Shown here piece by piece: positions 25,501 through 37,686 of a stretch of 64,000 bases of DNA. The notes under the pieces were generated by a model, which saw only the letters and a list, made by a program, of their open reading frames with translations, did not search any database and was not told where the DNA came from. Source of the stretch: Bromus sterilis (taxonomy: Eukaryota; Streptophyta; Magnoliopsida; Poales; Poaceae); NCBI GenBank assembly GCA_950022295.1, contig OX465601.1, forward strand, positions 70,007,501-70,071,500, read 5' to 3'. A program made the position numbers and the translations under genes. Position 1 is the stretch's first letter; each line of letters begins with the position of its first letter.

Positions 25501-27156
25501 ATACTCACATGGGGGTATTTCTTTTAATGGGTTTTTACCACTAATCTACTGGGCTGGCCCACCTGGCAGGGGTCAACCCCTCTGGCTAACACGGCGTGCC
25601 CGCCGGCGACATACATGGAACACGGCGAGGCCGTGCCAGTGTGGGAGGCCACGGTGGTGGGGAGGGGGGACGCGGCGGAGAGCGGCGGGCGGATGCCGGC
25701 GCGCTCACGCGGGGAAGCGCAGCCGCGCGCAACGAGGCAACCACGGGAGTCCGAGCTCAAGCTCCCGCCAATGGCGGCCCGTGCGAGGCACGCCCTCACG
25801 ACGGCCGAACGGCGAGAAACAGGGGGAAACGGGCGAGGGGTCTCACAGAGATGGGGTGGGTGGCGAGCTCGGCGTCGACGGGCAGTGTCCGGAGGCGAAG
25901 AATTCGCGTGGTGAAGGCGGCGGTTGTGGCGTCGGGGGGAAGCTCGATTCCGGCGACTCGGGGTCTTCGGCGACGAGCCGCGGCTTGGGGAGACGAGGAC
26001 GAGCGCGGGAAGGGCACCGGACAAGCTCGCACGGACTGGGGCGGCCGTTGGCCACGGCTAGTACTGCGGCGCGGCGACGGTCGTGGTACGGGCGAGCTGC
26101 GGTTGGGGGAAACGGCGCGGGGAGAGAGAGGGGAACGGGACGACTAGGGTTCGAGGGGGGCGAGGCCTAGGGTTCGTCCAGGGCATGGGGCGCGGCCAGG
26201 CTTCTTATCCCGCCGGGGATGCCCTGGATCTCCTCCACGGCGACATCCATGTCCATGGATGCACGCCACGGGGGGGGGTGTGAGCAGTGGAGGGAGAAGA
26301 AGAGGGGGATGGGCTGGGCCCGACGGGGGGGGGGGGGGGAATGGGCTAGCCAGTGGGCTAGCTAGGTCCCTGCCATTTTCCCCTTTTTTTCTTCTGTTTA
26401 TTATTTCTGGGTATCAAATGTTTTTAGAAAAATGCGACAACAGTCCCAATAATTGTGTTAAACCGTAAAGTGATGCCACAATAAGTTTGGGCATTAATTA
26501 AATTCATTTGAATATTGTTATTTATTTTAAAAGGCTTTTTGGTGTTGTTTTGCTACTGTTATCATTTAATTGCATTATTTAAAAAACTTAATAAATTCAC
26601 ATTCCAATAGATATAAGACCTACTGATTTTTAGGCATTTAATAAAATTGGTTTCACAATTTTTTAGTGCATTTAAAATTCCTACTTGTTTATAAAATTTT
26701 ACCATTGCCATTTAATAATTTACAAGCTATTGTTTTTATTTCATAATACTTCTAAAACACTTTAATAGAATATCCTTTGTTATTTTAATCATGACCTAAT
26801 GATTGCTAGGCATTTTATAAATAGATTCCATCATTTTGGTTTAACTACGTTTTCATTTTTATATTAACCTTCAAAAAAAAATTGATGACCTCACAACATT
26901 GGTTTCACAATCATCATAGACTTGTGATTATTCTAATGACTAAGGGTGACTTGGTTTAACCATGATCATGTTGATTGACTGGCATCCACGATTCTTGGAG
27001 CAAAGTTTTATAATTTACCCAATTTGAAAATTTTATCCGGGTTGGAAATTGACAGAGCTATGATCAAAGGTGATCATGGCTTGATCATCAACAGTAATGA
27101 TCACGAACAGTGGAATCACTGTAGTGATTACTGTTACTGATTCTAAGGGTGTTACA
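22512..27156 (-). repeat. Element E 5' LTR
   Basis: A near-identical partner of 16347-20977, 14 bp longer. Visible differences include a longer G-run (about 26326-26338) and a small in-frame insertion in the GC-rich part near 25755. It contains the twin palindromes at 23324-23335 and 23345-23354. Confidence 0.9.
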
Positions 27157-27183
27157 CCTTTGCTTTTCCAAAGAAACTCATTT

Positions 27184-27550
27184 CTGAAGAAAAAAATACA
27201 ATTCACAAAAACAAGGATTTAAACAAAGTGAGTTGAGGCAAACTACTCTACTCACTTACCTAAGGCATAAACTTGCATCAAAACTTGGAAAATAAATTTC
27301 TATACATGCATGCAAGCTCATATGAACAGCACCAAGAGATACTAAATACTCACAAATGAGGCCACCAATCAAAAATCTAATTGGAGGGGTGAAGGGGTTA
27401 CATACCAGGGAGTATTTTCCCAAAATCTCAGCTCAAATGATGGGTCGTAGAGAGAGATCGAAATTCTGGACGGAGAGCAGCAAGAACGCAAGAACAAAGT
27501 GCAGAACTCGTGTTTTTGGAGAGAGAGGAGGGAGGAGGAAGAAGACTTAC
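27184..27550 (-). other. Candidate intron upstream of ORF2 in element C
   Basis: On the element strand CAG/GTAAGT (donor, first intron base 27550) leads to TTTTTTTCTTCAG (acceptor ending 27184), two bases before the ORF2 ATG. The size is 367 nt. The donor and its surroundings are conserved in D (47006-47014); D's acceptor AG has become AT. A second donor-like TTAGGTAAGTGAG sits at 27255. Splicing is inferred, not shown. Confidence 0.5.
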
Positions 27551-27969
27551 CTGGCTGGCTGCCCTGTGGGCCCCAGGCGCCCTGTGGGCGCGACCAGGGG
27601 CCAGGCCGCGCCAGCTGGCCGCCTGGGCCACTGGCGGCCCCCCTGGTCAGCCCCAGGTGCCTCTGGGTCACGACATGGAAATTTTTAATATAATTTTTCT
27701 GGAATTTTTCTGGCAACTTCACTGTTGAAAATTTTTCGAAGTTAAAAAAGCTGCGAAACTTTCTGAAAACTTGAAGCAGTGATTAGAGTTGTGAATTTTC
27801 AAAAAACATATAAACTTGGTACAGCAAAAATAATAAAAGCTAAGGCAAATGAAAACATAACAAGCTCCACTTTTTACCTATATAGAACATGGTCACTAGC
27901 AAGGTTGATCAAGTCTTACCAACGAACCGGCGATATATAGAGCAAAAAGTCTCACCTCTTATGAAGTGA
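27551..27969 (-). promoter_or_regulatory. Spacer between protease and ORF2 in C: GC-rich, promoter-like block
   Basis: No gene. The GC-rich part (27551-27670, with CAGGCGCCCTGTGGGCGCG) resembles the block just upstream of the LTR TATA-like boxes. Farther upstream on the element strand is TTATATTAAAAAT (near 27690). A separate promoter and leader exon for ORF2 is possible but unproven. D has the same block at 47010-47110. Confidence 0.4.
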
Positions 27970-30565
27970 TCATTGCACCTTTACTTTAATGGAAATTGTC
28001 CCCACCATGATGGTTTTGTATTTGTGGTGCACATGTAGAAGACAATCCCATTCTCCAATCTTCACGGTCTCGATATTCTCTATAGAGTTGAGGCCATGCC
28101 TCTTGTCGATCTTCTTCGAAAAATACACCGTGTGTTCTTTGTCATTCACATTGAAAGTAACCTTTCCTTTATTGCAATCAATAATAGCACCTGCGGTGTT
28201 AAGAAAAGGTCTACCAAGAATAATAGGCATGCTCCCATCCTCGGGCATGTCAAGCACAACAAAATCAGTAAGGATTAAAAAATTAGCAACTTCAACGGGA
28301 ACATCCTCACAAATACCTATGGGAACGGCTGTTGACTTGTCAGCCATCTGAAGAGAGATATCTGTAGGGATTAGTTTTTCTAAACATAATCTCTTGTAAA
28401 GAGAAAAGGTCATAACACTCACTCCTGCTCCAAGGTCACATAAAGCAGTCCTGACATAATTATTGTTTATGGAGCAAGGAATGGTGGGTATACCTGGATC
28501 ACCAAGCTTCTCAGGAATCTTGCCACTAAAAGAGTAGTTAGCAAGCATAGTAGATATTGCTTTATTAGGAACTTTTATTTTATTAGTAAGAATATCTTTA
28601 ATATATCTCGAATAAGGAGGTAACTTAATAGCATCAGTCAAAGGAATTTGAAGAAAAAGAGATTTCATCCACTCACTAAACTTATTGTAGTGCTCTTCTT
28701 CTTTGGTTTTGAGAAACTTACCTGGAAAGGGCATGGGTTTCTGTACCCATGGTTCTCGTTCCTTACCATGTCTTTTTGCGATAAAATCTTCTCTATTGTA
28801 TTTCTTGCGTTTGTCGGGTGCTTCTTCTTCTCGAACTTCGGGTGGATCATTCTTTTCACCATCCTTTTCAGGCTCAGCACCGTCTTCAGTCTCAGCATCA
28901 GAAGTAGATATACTATTTGGATCATTGGAATTGTCAGCTTTTTTGTGCTTTTTCTTCTTCGGAGAGCTAACAATTTCTTCTTCCTGTATATGAGAATCTT
29001 GCTCAATCCTCTTAGGATGCCCCTCCGGATAGAGAGGATCTTGAGTGCTAGTTCCCCCTCGGGTTTTAATCCCGAAGGCCTGTATATCCTGTTTGGCATT
29101 ATTAGCAAGCAAATCTTTTTGCACATTAGAAATTTGATCAAGCTGAGTTTGAACCATATGAAAATGCTTCACAAGACATTTAACATCATTAACTGTTCTA
29201 CCTAGAACATCAAGCAAACTTTTGATAGCAAGAGAATTATCATGCAACTGACTTTGTATCCTCATATTAAAGTGATTTTGCTTCATAATAAAATTATCAA
29301 GCTCATCTAAACATTGATCAGGAGGCTTACCATGAGGAATGTCACTTGCATTGAAATCTAAAAGAGATTGCACCTCTACCATAGGAGGGTGAGTGGTAGG
29401 CTCACACAACTTCTCACTAGGGGGTAGATTCTTCACGTCTTTAGTTTTAATACCCTTCTCTTTAATAGACTTCTTTGCTTCTTGCATGTCTTCGGGGCTT
29501 AGGACAAGCATGCCCCTCTTCTTTGGTGGTGGAGGTGGTTCAGGGACGGACCAATCTTCGTGGTTCTAGGCAATTCAGCCCATTAATTCTTCTGCATCAT
29601 CCGGTGTTCTTTTCCTGAAAACACAACCAACACAATTGTCCAAATAGGATCTAGATTCATCAATTAGACCAGCATAAAATATATAAATTAATTCATTCTT
29701 AGGGATTCCATGTCCCGTTCTAGCCTGGATCAGACTGCAACTGTTTAAATTTATAATTTTTTCGTAAAGCAGCATGTTGCATATGAGCAGGAAAATACTT
29801 ATCAACAAAATAGTGAGCTAAGTATTGAGGACTCCTAATAGAACCACATGGTAGAGCATCGTACCATGCTTTAGCATATTCCTTTAAAGAGAAAGGAAAA
29901 AGCTTAGTAACATAGAAGTTTCGTATCTTCTCATCTATAGTAAACAAGACACCTAACTCAGTGAGTTTGGTCAGGTGTGCAATAGCATCATCATTTTCTC
30001 TGCCATAAAAGGGGTCAGCTTCAACCATAGATATAAGTGAAAGATCAACAGAGAAATTATAATCAGGATCATTGATGCATATAGGAGACGTAGCAAAAGT
30101 AGGATCAGGAACGGTCTTGTTCTTCATGGAGTGTTTCTCGAGCAGCTTCTTAATACCATCAGGGTCAGAGTCATCAAACTATGTTAGCTCCCTGCATAAA
30201 TCATCATCAAGTATAATATAATCATCATCAAGGAGTCTCTCCTTGAGTTTACTCAAATCGGGATAAGTGTAAGTTCCATCAAAAGGATAGCAAGTATCAG
30301 GAATTTCAATTCCAAATTTCTTTACAGCAGCAGCAATCTTTTTCTCAAGAGCGTGACTAAGGGAACCAATATCATCAAGAGTAGTAGAATCATCATCAAA
30401 AGTATCGGACATAGTAACGAATTCAGTAAAGGCATCATGTGGTGGAGGTGAAGCAAACTTACTCATAACTGAAGGTGAATCAAGTGTAGCACTAGTGTTC
30501 AGAACAGTAGCTTTTCTCGTACGGGATGGTAAGATCGGGACCTTGGGGTCTTCTTTCTTACCCAT
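27970..30565 (-). pseudogene. Element C gag-protease
   Basis: The start is taken at the ATG at 30565 (MGKKEDPKVPILPSRTRK), the same point as in D and G. Gag shows ADPFYGRE, FPFSLKEYAKAWYDALP and DESRSYLDNC. A basic, acidic and Lys-rich linker follows (SSPKKKKHKK), then an aspartic protease with CDLGAGVSVMTFSLYKRL and IILGRPFLNTAGA, ending KVKVQ at 27970. No zinc knuckle is evident. Breaks are a TAG at 30179-30181, loss of about 20 codons near 29730 with a frameshift, and two stops at 29564-29572. The protease half (29511-27970) is open and keeps its catalytic Asp. Confidence 0.88.
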
Positions 30566-30622
30566 ATCGGATAAATTGCAGCAGGTAAAATACTTCAAGT
30601 AGACTTGTGAATAAAGCTATGC

Positions 30623-30640
30623 TCCCCGGCAACGGCGCCA
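30623..30640 (-). other. Element C primer binding site (tRNA-Asp)
   Basis: TCCCCGGCAACGGCGCCA equals the 3' end of plant tRNA-Asp; its reverse complement is the primer site on the element strand. It lies 11 bp from the 5' LTR at 30652. Confidence 0.85.
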
Positions 30641-30651
30641 GAAAACAGGCT

Positions 30652-32032
30652 TGATAACCCACAACTGCAGGGGATCGAGATAGTCTTCGTGGGTAAGATA
30701 ACCCAATTTATTGATTCGACTCAAGGGGAGCCAAAGAATATCCACAAGCTTTCACAGTGGAGTTGTCAGTTCCACCGCACCTGAGATACACTTACTTGCA
30801 ACAAGGTATTAATAGTAACTGCGATGTGGAAGTGATGATAGCAACGGTAATAGTAAAACAGCGAAAGTAAACAACTAGTAACTAGAAGAATTAAAAGCAC
30901 TATAGGCTAGGGAGATGGATGGTTGGGCGCTGCATGGATAAGATACATCATGTATTGAACTTGGGGCAAGGCACACAGAAAAGCAATGATCATCTAGGCA
31001 TAAATCAAACAACAGGCATGTATCCCACAGGTAGTTGTACGTGCTTGCAATAAGAACTTGCACAACATCTTTTGTCCTACCATCCCGCTACGAACGGGGC
31101 CAAAAGGAACTTATGGAGATTAAGGTGCTCCTGTCAAAGAGCACCGGAACAAAGCATTAACAATCAATGGATACATGGAATCCTCAAATTATAGTCCATC
31201 CCCTTTGGTGTCCCAAGCTGTCACCTTTGGGATCGCCGGTTCCGGACTATAACAGGTGCATACAACTCATAGATAAGATCAAGAACACAAATATATTCAT
31301 GAAAACACAAAGGTTTCAGATCTGAAATCATGGCACTCGGGCCCAAAGTGACAAGCATTAAGAACAACAAGTTGAAGCAAAGATGATAAACACCAATCTA
31401 GATGATAGGAAACACGCCCCCAACAATCTGATAAACTATTACATGATCTAACTCATCCAATCCCTACCATCCCCTTTGCCTACAGCAGGGAATTACTCAC
31501 ACATGGATGGAGAAGTCATGGAGGGAGGATGGAGTGGTGATGGTGATGACGATGGCGATGATCTCCCCTCTCAAGAGGCCAAAACAGCCTCCAAATTAGC
31601 CCTCCCGGAGAAGAATAGAGGGTGGCGGCGGCTCCGCGACGAGAATTGGGAAAACGACTTCTGTTCTGGGGTTTTCCCGTCACGGGAATAAATAGGAGCA
31701 TCGGTAGGGCACCAGAGGAGGGGGGAGGCCCCCAGGCGGCCAGCGGGTGCGGCCCCACCCCTGGTCGCGCCAGGGGGGCGCCTGGTGCCCCCTTGGCTCC
31801 CCTCTGGTCCCACTTCTGGCATCTGGCTCCTTCGGGTGCGTGGATTTTCTGGTATTTTTCTGGGAATTTTCTGAGATGTCCAAAAATCCATTTTCCTGCA
31901 CACAATAAAACCATACAGGCAGCTCTGCTGAAAACAACGTTAGTTCGGGTTAGTTTCATCCAAATCATGCAAGAATGAGGGCAAAACAATAGCAAAAGTG
32001 TTTGGAAAAGTAGATACGTTTGAGATGTATCA
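30652..32032 (-). repeat. Element C 5' LTR
   Basis: TGATAACCCACAACTGCAGG to GATACGTTTGAGATGTATCA, 1381 bp, followed by TSD GCATC. The TATA-like TATTTATT is at 31687-31694. Confidence 0.9.
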
Positions 32033-32037
32033 GCATC

Positions 32038-33536
32038 TAACTTGCTCGCTCATGAAGACCTAGAGCTCTTTTGAGGAGGCTCATCCTTGGAATATGTAAG
32101 CCAAGTTCGATAGTGTGAAGGTCCCCACATAGCTATATGCATGATCATCTCTATGGAGTACAAGGATAAGAGGGAGTACTAGTGTGGATCTTTCAAAAGG
32201 ATAGTAGTGTTCCCCCTTTTTCTCTTTTTATTTTTCTTTTTCTCGTTTTTTTCTATTTTTTGTATTTTTTGGTGGCCTCAATGACTCTTTCTATTTAACT
32301 CTCATTTGTCCTCTTTGGGATCTTTTATTTTGTCCACTTTGGGATCTTTTCTTCACTTAAGGGAAACACTCTAGTTTACAAGAGGGTATAGAATATTTTC
32401 ACACTTTACAAGGTACTCAAATCATAAAGAAGATGTAGCTATCATGATGTATGCAATGTAAGCCGCTGTCAGTGTAGCAGGAACATGTATGATATGAAGA
32501 TCAAGTCATGAAGAGGTGGATGTTGCATGGCAATATATCTCGGAAAGGCTATGGAAATGCCTTGATAGGTAGGTATGGTGGCCGTTTTGAGGAAAGATAT
32601 AAGGAGGTTTATGATGACACAACGTATCATGCCAAGGGTTTGGATGTACCGACGAAGGTGGACGCCAACTCTCGGAGTGAGAAGAAGGCAATGCACGGCA
32701 CAGGAGAGGCTAGCAAATATGAGGAGGTGGAAGTGTCAACTTTCAATACTTACATTAGTCCGAAGAACTCATGCACTTATTATCGGTAACTCTCAATCTA
32801 ATAAGGAGGTTAGCAAAGAGACAAGTACCCCGAGGAGTAGTGTATGGGGGGTTTGGTTATCCTTGCGCATCCTCGACTCATAGTACGTGAGTGTACTCTA
32901 ATATTCGATCCCTCAGAAGAGTAGTGATCCATCTAGTAGCTAGAGTTCTCAACTAGTTTTGTAGGTTTTGAAAATAAACACGGATTGCTCAAAACACAAC
33001 ACCTATCACTGATAGGCTAGAGCTCTTGACACCAAAAGTTCACATATTAATCACATCAATACCTCAAAACTATTGCAAGTTACTACTAAAATTAAATAGC
33101 AACCTCAATTACCTAATCTCAAGACAAGACACAACTCAGTGAACAACCAACTCTCTTAACAAGATAAACATGAAAACTAAAGAGAGTTCCAGCAACAAAC
33201 TAAACAAAATCCAAGGCTCTTGCTAAATACAAACTAAGACTAAAACTAAACATGGTCGTAGCTAAGAAAAGATATAGAACACACAACAGTAAAAGATAGG
33301 CATGAAAAATCCTATGATGTGTTCTAGATTTTGAAAGTGGAACGTGTTTCTCTCCCACACAAAGTAAGACGGTGTCTAACTTGTTATGAACAACAAGCAA
33401 AGCTAAAGAAAACTAAAAAGTAAACCTAAGAGCGAGACGCTCCAAGCATAGCACATAACGCATGAAGTGATAAAAATATAGTGAGACGAAGGACGAACTG
33501 ATGATTGTTGATGAAGAAGGGGATGCATGGGGGCAT
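32038..33536 (-). other. Element B interior between C and G, non-coding
   Basis: This continues 11362-11987. It contains a pyrimidine run (32214-32270) and a short tandem duplication of TTTGGGATCTTTT (32315 and 32339). The reading frames here match no retroelement domain I know. The last five bases, GGCAT, are the left flank of G. Confidence 0.65.
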
Positions 33537-34920
33537 TGATACGTCTCAAACGTATCTACTTTTCCAAACACTTTTGCTATTGTTTTGCCCTAATTCTTGC
33601 ATGATTTGGACGAAACTAACCCGGACTAACGTTGTTTTCAGCAGAGCTGCCTGTATTGTTTTATTGTGTGCAGGAAAATGGATTTTTAGGTATCGCAGAA
33701 AATTCCGGGAAAATTCACAGAAAATCCACGCACCCGAAGGAGCCAGATGCCAGAAGTGGGACCAGAGGGGAGCCCTGGGGGCCCCAGGCGCCCCCCTGGC
33801 GCGGCCAGGGGTGGGGCCGCGCCCTCTGGCCGCCTGGGAGCCTCCCCCCTCCTCTGGTGCCCTACCAATGCTCCTATTTATTCTCGTGACGGAAAAAACC
33901 CAGAACAGAAGTCGTTTTCCCAATTTCCGTCACGGAGCCGCCGCCACCCTTTGTTCTTCTTCGGGAGGGATAATCTGGAGGCTGATTTGGCCTCCGGAGA
34001 GGGGAGATCGTCGCCATCGTCATCACCATCACCAATCCATCCCTCCTCCATGACTTCTCTTCACATGTGTGAGTAATTCCCTGCTGTAGGCAAAGGGGGT
34101 GGTAGGGATTGGATGAGTTTGATCATGTAATAGTTCGTCAGATTGTTGGGGGCATGTTGCCTATCATCTAGATTGGTGATTATCTTCTTTTCTTCAACTT
34201 GTTGCTCTTAATGCTTGTCACTTTGGGCCCGAGTGCCATGTTTTCAGATCTGAACCCTATGTGTTTTCATGAATATATTTGTGTTCTTGATCCTATCTAT
34301 GAGTTGTATGCACCTATTATGGTCCGGAACTGGCGATCCCAAAGGTGACAGCTTGGGACACCAAAGGGGATGGTCCATAATTTGAGGATTCCATGTATCC
34401 ATTGAGTTTATTGCTTTGTTCCGGTGCTCTTTGACAGGATCATCTTAATCTCCATAAGTTCCCTTTGGCCCCGTTCGTAGCGGGATGGTAGGACAAAAGA
34501 TGTTGTGCAAGTTTTTATTGCAAGCACGCACAACTACCTACGGGATACATGCCTAATGTTTGATATTTGCCTAGATGATCATTGCTTTTCTGTGTGCCTT
34601 GCCCCGTGTTAGAATCTATTACATGTTCACTCTCATCCATGCAGCGTCCAACCACCCATCTCCCTAGCCTACAGTGTTTTCAATCCTGCTGGTTATTAGT
34701 TGTTACTTTTGCTGTTTACTTTTGTTGTCGTCACCATCACTATCATATTACCTTTACCACTTATCTTTTGTTGCAAGCAAGTATATTTCAGGTGCGGTTG
34801 AATTGACAACTCAACTGTCAAAGCTTATAAATACTCTTTGGCTCCCTTTGTGTCGAATCGATAAATTGGGTTAACTTACCCGCGAAGACTATCTCGATCC
34901 CTTACGTTTGTGGGGCATCA
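33537..34920 (+). repeat. Element G 5' LTR
   Basis: It starts TGATACGTCTCAAACGTATC, the U3 terminus shared in reverse with B, C and D, and ends TTTGTGGGGCATCA. Length 1384 bp. A GC-rich block (33765-33850) precedes TATTTATT (33875-33882). Confidence 0.88.
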
Positions 34921-34932
34921 AGCAGCGTTTTT

Positions 34933-34950
34933 TGGAGCCGTTGCCGGGGA
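34933..34950 (+). other. Element G primer binding site (tRNA-Asp, one mismatch)
   Basis: TGGAGCCGTTGCCGGGGA differs from the tRNA-Asp complement TGGCGCCGTTGCCGGGGA at one position. It lies 12 bp after the 5' LTR. Confidence 0.82.
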
Positions 34951-35007
34951 GCATAGCAATATTTACAAGTCTACTTGAAGTATCATGTCTGCTGCACATC
35001 ATCCGCT

Positions 35008-37686
35008 ATGGGTAAGAAAGGAGACCCCAAGGTTCCGATTTTACCATCCCGTACAAGAAAAGGTACTGTTCTGAACACTAGTGCTACACTTGATTCACCT
35101 TCTGTTATGAGTAAGTTTACTTCACCACCACCACATGATGCTTCTATTGAGTCTGTCACTATGTCCGATACTTTTGATGATGCTTCCACTACTCTTGATG
35201 ATACTACTTTTCTTGGTTATTATATTGAAACTCAGACTGCTAAGGCTGCAGCAGAATCCAAGACCGAGACCCCTGCTACCTATATTCCTACCTGCAAAAC
35301 CTTTGGTTACCCGTGCTTAGATGAACTCAAGGAGAGAATCCTTGATGATGATTATGTTACTCTTGATGATGATTTTTTCAGGGAACTTAGAGAGTGTGTC
35401 GACTCTAACCCTGGTGCTGTTAAGGAGTTGCTCAAAAAGCACTCCATGAAGAACAAAGTTATTCCTGATCCTAAATTTGCCACATCCCCTATATGCATCA
35501 CTGATCCTGATTATGATTTCTCTGTTGATCTCTCACTTATATCTACAGTCGAGGCTGACCCCTTTTATGGCAGAGAAATTGATGATGCTATAGCACACTT
35601 GACGAAAATCACTGAGCTAGGTAACCTATTCACTACTGATGAGAAAATACGAAACTTCTATGTGGCCAAGCTTTTTCCTTTTTCTTTGAAGGAAGACGCT
35701 AAATCATGGTACGATGCACTACCCTATGGTTCCATTAAGAGTCCTCAGGACTTAGTCCAATTCTTCGTTGATAAATATTTCCCAGCTCATATGCAACATG
35801 CTGCTTAGCAAAGAATCTATAAATTTAAACAATTGCAGGATGAGCACCTCCCTAAAGCTTGGGGGAGGTTTTGTGATTTACTTAAGGTTATGCCGGGACA
35901 TAGAGTCCCCAAGAATGAACTGCTTGATATATTTCACGCTGGTTTAACCGATGAATCCAGATCCTACCTGGATAGTTGTGCTAGTTGTGTTTTCAGGGAA
36001 AGAACACCGGACGATGCAGAAGAATTAATGTGCAAAATTGCCAAGAACTATGAAGATTGGTCCGTTCCTGAACCACTTCTACCACCGAAAAAGAGGGGCA
36101 TGCTTGTTTTCGAGCCCCGAAGATATGCAAGAAGCAAAGAAGTCTATAACGGAGAAAGGTATTAAAGCCGAAGACGTGAAGAATTTACCGCCTATTGAGA
36201 AGTTGTGTGAGCCTACTACTCACCCTCCGTTGGAAGAGGTACACTCTCTATTAGACTTTACTGAAAGTGACATCCCTAAAGGTAAGCCTCCCGACCAATG
36301 CTTAGATGAGCTTGATAATTGTATTATTAAGCAGATCATTTTAATAGGAGGATACAAAGTCAGTTGCATGATAACTCTCTTGCTATCAAAAGTTTGTGTG
36401 GTGTTCTAGAAAGAACAGTACATGATGTTAAATGTCTTGTTAAGCATTTTCATATGGTTCAAACTCAGGTTGAACAAATTTCTAATGTGCAAAAAGATTT
36501 GCTTGCTAATAATGCCAAACAGGACGTACAAGCTTATGGCATCAAAACTAGGGGTGGAACACACACCCAGGACCCACTCTATCCTAAGGGGCATCCAAAG
36601 AGGATCGAGCAAGATTCTCAAGTACAAGAAGAAGACGAGACTGTTAGCTCTCCGAAGAAAAAGAAGAAGAAGAAACACAAGGAGGCTGACAATCCCGATG
36701 ATCCTATTATAAGTGAAAAGCCAGCTGTTGATCCTAACAGCATATCTACCTCCGATACTGAAACAGAAGACAGTGTCGAGCCTGAAGAAAAGGACACGGA
36801 GAAGGATAATTCTCCCGAGGTAAGAGAAGAAGAAACACCTGATAAACGCAAGAAGTAATCTAGAGAAAACTTCATCGCAAGAAGACATGGGAAGGAAAGA
36901 GAACCATGGATACAGAAACCCATGCCCTTTCCAGGTAAGTCCCTCAAATCTAAAGAAGAAGAGCATTATAATAAGTTTTGTGAATGGATGAAACCTCTTT
37001 TTCTTCAAATTCCTTTGACTGATGCTATTAAGTTACCTCCCTATTCGAAATATATGAAAGATATTGTTACTAATAAAAGAAAAGTTCCTAATGAAGCAAT
37101 ATCTACTATGCTTTCTAACTACTCTTTCAGTGGCAAGATTCCTAAGAAGCTTGGTGATCCAGGTATACCCACCATTCCTTGCTCCATAAAGAATAATTAC
37201 GTCAGAACTGCTTTATGTGATCTTGGTGCAGGAGTGAGTGTTATGCCTTTTTCTCTTTACAAGAGGCTTTGTTTAGAGAAACTAATCCCTACAGATATCT
37301 CTCTTCAGATGACTGACAAGTCAACAACTATCCCCATTGGTATTTGTGAGGATGTTCCCGTTGAAGTTGCTAATTGTTTGATCCTTACAGATTTTGTTGT
37401 GCTTGACATGCCCGAGGATGGGAGCATGTCCATTATTCTTGGTAGACCTTTTCTCAACACCGCAGGTGCTATTATTGATTGCAATAAAGGAAAGGTCACT
37501 TTCAACGTTGATGATAAAGAACACACGGTGTATTTTCCAAAGAAGATCGACAAGAGGCATGGCCTTAACTCTATAGAGAATGTTGAGACCATGAAGATTG
37601 GAGAATGGGACTGTCCACTACATGTGCACCAAAAATACAAAACCATCATGGTGGGGACAATATCCATTGAAGTAAAGGTGCAATGA
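35008..37686 (+). pseudogene. Element G gag-protease
   Basis: Starts at ATG 35008 (MGKKGDPKVPILPSRTRK). Gag landmarks are ADPFYGREIDDAIAHL, FPFSLKEDAKSWYDALP and DESRSYLDSC. A Lys-rich linker (SSPKKKKKKKH) and an acidic stretch follow. The protease has CDLGAGVSVMPFSLYKRL and IILGRPFLNTAGA, ending KVQ at 37686. Breaks are TAG at 35806-35808 (Leu in D), frameshifts near 36110 and 36340, and TAA at 36856-36858 (Tyr in D). The protease segment is open with its catalytic Asp. Non-coding spacer follows to 37873. Confidence 0.88.

Larger units (their letters stand above)
16347..27156 (-). mobile_element. Element E: LARD-type element with 4.6-kb LTRs, TSD CCTTT
   Basis: LTRs 16347-20977 (4631 bp) and 22512-27156 (4645 bp) enclose only 1534 bp. 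TSD CCTTT (16342-16346, 27157-27161) flanks it, and removing it rejoins C's ORF2 (compare the uninterrupted D). The primer site GCTCTGATACCA next to the right LTR is complementary to initiator tRNA-Met, giving minus orientation. No gag or pol is present, so it is non-autonomous. Very long LTRs with a non-coding interior fit a LARD of the Sukkula kind, though the interior is shorter than usual. I count 7 substitutions in the first 330 aligned LTR bases. Confidence 0.9.
15155..27181 (-). pseudogene. Element C ORF2, unknown retroelement protein, split by element E
   Basis: The reading frame starts at the ATG at 27181 (MSFFGKAKG), is cut by E after eight codons, and resumes at 16346. It runs to the TAG at 15155-15157, for about 400 codons. 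One stop (TAA at 16253-16255, where D has a Glu codon) breaks it. Landmarks are a basic N-terminus (WPGKKKPE), MMYPCDDFLTAAGIKEEFYG, CDIIGVPN, VGALIARRLV and a Pro/Gly/Tyr-rich tail (TYPYPGAGG). D keeps a close homologue, so the ORF has been conserved. It lacks RT, RNase H, integrase and envelope motifs. A distant link to the plant putative transposon/mobile-domain proteins is worth testing but is not evident by eye. Confidence 0.75.
11993..32032 (-). mobile_element. Element C: gag-protease plus ORF2 retrotransposon without pol
   Basis: Two LTRs of 1381 bp each (11993-13373 and 30652-32032) are flanked by TSD GCATC (11988-11992, 32033-32037). A tRNA-Asp primer site lies at 30623-30640. On the minus strand the order is gag, protease, spacer, ORF2, non-coding tail, polypurine tract. 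No RT, RNase H or integrase is found once the 10.8-kb element E (16347-27156) is removed, leaving about 9.2 kb. It is therefore non-autonomous by content, with the same layout as D. Confidence 0.9.

Noticed and set aside
28648..29205. 185-codon plus-strand frame, and similar frames at 36406-37008 and 48130-48693 opposite gag-protease
   Set aside because: They are antisense shadows of the Lys/Glu-rich gag linker; the recurrent Phe/Leu/Ser composition follows from the opposite-strand codons.
30623..30640. tRNA-Asp gene fragments (five sites with CCCCGGCAACGGCGCCA-like sequence)
   Set aside because: Each lies 10-12 bp from an LTR in the right orientation, so they are primer binding sites.
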